DNA from: Deltaproteobacteria bacterium | Lineage (GTDB): Bacteria; Desulfobacterota; Desulfarculia; Adiutricales; Adiutricaceae | Assembly (NCBI GenBank): GCA_031279525.1 | Contig: JAITIH010000261.1 | Location: 1-9,480 of the forward strand | Direction of reading: 5' to 3' | Length of the DNA stretch: 9,480 nucleotides | Part shown: positions 5,468 through 9,480 of the stretch, in pieces | How the letters are laid out: the number at the start of each line of letters is the position of its first letter | How positions within the stretch are numbered: position 1 is the first letter of the stretch | Notes under the pieces: model-generated | Told to the model about the DNA's origin: nothing | What the model saw: only the letters and a program-made list of their open reading frames with translations | Database searches by the model: none | Translations under genes and position numbers: made by a program

Positions 5468-5478
5468 GGCTGTCGGCC

Positions 5479-8782
<3,304 letters not shown>

Positions 8783-8790
<8 letters not shown>

Positions 8791-9480
8791 GGCTATGGGC
8801 CTTTAGCATTCGGTAAAACCGCTCGAACAGCCCCAAGGAGTCGTGGGGCCCGGGCGAGGCCTCGGGATGGAACTGCACGGAAAAAGCGGGTATTTCGGTC
8901 CACTCCAGCCCTTCCAGGGTCTGGTCGTTGACGTTCCAAAGGCTGGGTTTAAGTCCCGAGGGGAGGGTTTTGGGGTCGACCGCGAAGCCGTGGTTCTGGG
9001 AAGTGATCCAGACCCGGCCGGTCTGGCTGTCGACCACCGGGTGGTTTAAGCCGTGATGACCGAAAGGGAGCTTAAAAGTCTTGGCCCCGGAGGCCAGGGC
9101 CATAATCTGGTGGCCCAGGCAGATGCCGAAGACCGGCAGGCGCCCCAAGAAGGCCTGGGCCGTCTTTATGGCGTAGTCGCAGGGGGCTGGGTCGCCCGGG
9201 CCGTTGGGGATGAACAGACCATGGGGGTTTTCGACCAAAATCCGCTCGACCGGGGTCTGGCCGGGCCAGACCGTCAAGTCCAGGTTGTGGGCGCTTAACT
9301 GGGCCAAGATGGACTTTTTAACCCCTAAGTCGATGACCGCCACCTGAAAATTAGGCCGACCGGGCTTAGGCGGGGCCCCTTTGACGACGTAGGCCGCCTC
9401 GCAAGAGACGCGCCTCGCCAGGTCCAGGCCGCTCATCGAGGGGATGGCCTGGGCCCGGGCCAGGGCCGGGGCGGGGTCGT
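8783..9480 (-). CDS. carA: Carbamoyl-phosphate synthase, small subunit (5' end outside window)
   Basis: CarA is the glutaminase subunit: it hydrolyses glutamine and passes ammonia to CarB. The frame is open to the right edge (an internal ATG at 9434-9436 is not the start; codons upstream read [16 protein letters not shown], matching the family's middle region). About 231 of the usual 370-380 residues are present, comprising the end of the N-terminal domain and the complete class I glutamine amidotransferase domain. Catalytic features seen are the nucleophile Cys in FGICLGHQ (codon 9119-9121) and the His/Glu pair in [12 protein letters not shown] (codons 8867-8869 and 8861-8863). The oxyanion-type NGPGDP and the CarA-specific [10 protein letters not shown] and TSQNHGFAV blocks are also present. 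It ends at TAA 8783-8785 inside the start of carB, an overlap that points to translational coupling and equal subunit synthesis. The promoter would be outside the window. Confidence 0.97.

Overview
The window is a piece of a bacterial chromosome, probably from a Proteobacteria- or Desulfobacterota-like organism. That placement is an inference from the GC-rich housekeeping genes, the NifA-type sigma-54 activator and the carAB order; no rRNA or other marker is present to fix it. There is a sharp split between two kinds of DNA. The right half (about 3874-9480) is dense, GC-rich, conserved minus-strand coding sequence. The left part (about 136-3870) is an accessory region of mobile-element and decayed-gene DNA.

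Layout. 1-135 (+) is the last 44 codons of a dipeptide/oligopeptide-type ABC transporter permease. 263-2072 is a complete IS1634-type (IS4 superfamily) insertion sequence of about 1810 bp. It has 34-bp imperfect terminal inverted repeats that I could align (28/34 identical), an internal promoter with an operator-like palindrome, and a minus-strand transposase split into two frames at a run of seven A. The split falls inside the YREK catalytic signature. 2073-2855 is AT-rich and then hairpin-rich DNA with no recognisable gene apart from one unassigned 61-codon frame. 2856-3766 holds broken pieces of Rpn-type (PD-(D/E)XK nuclease family, 'recombination-promoting nuclease/putative transposase') genes on the minus strand, fused at 3699/3700 to a 67-bp scrap of the same kind of transposase as the IS. 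3767-3873 is a short spacer with tandem hairpins.

The right half reads leftwards: carA (3' part, running off the window edge), carB (overlapping carA by 8 bases), a strong intrinsic terminator, then a NifA-like regulator with GAF, AAA+ and Fis-type HTH domains and a UUG start. CarA hydrolyses glutamine and passes ammonia to CarB, which makes carbamoyl phosphate for pyrimidine and arginine synthesis; the two are clearly co-transcribed and probably translationally coupled. The regulator lies only 51 bp beyond carB but behind the terminator, so it is probably expressed separately or only by read-through. Its target genes are not in this window.

I found no convincing new system. The most interesting material is the mosaic, frameshifted transposase and the recombined graveyard of Rpn and transposase fragments beside it, plus the placement of a NifA-type activator directly behind carAB.
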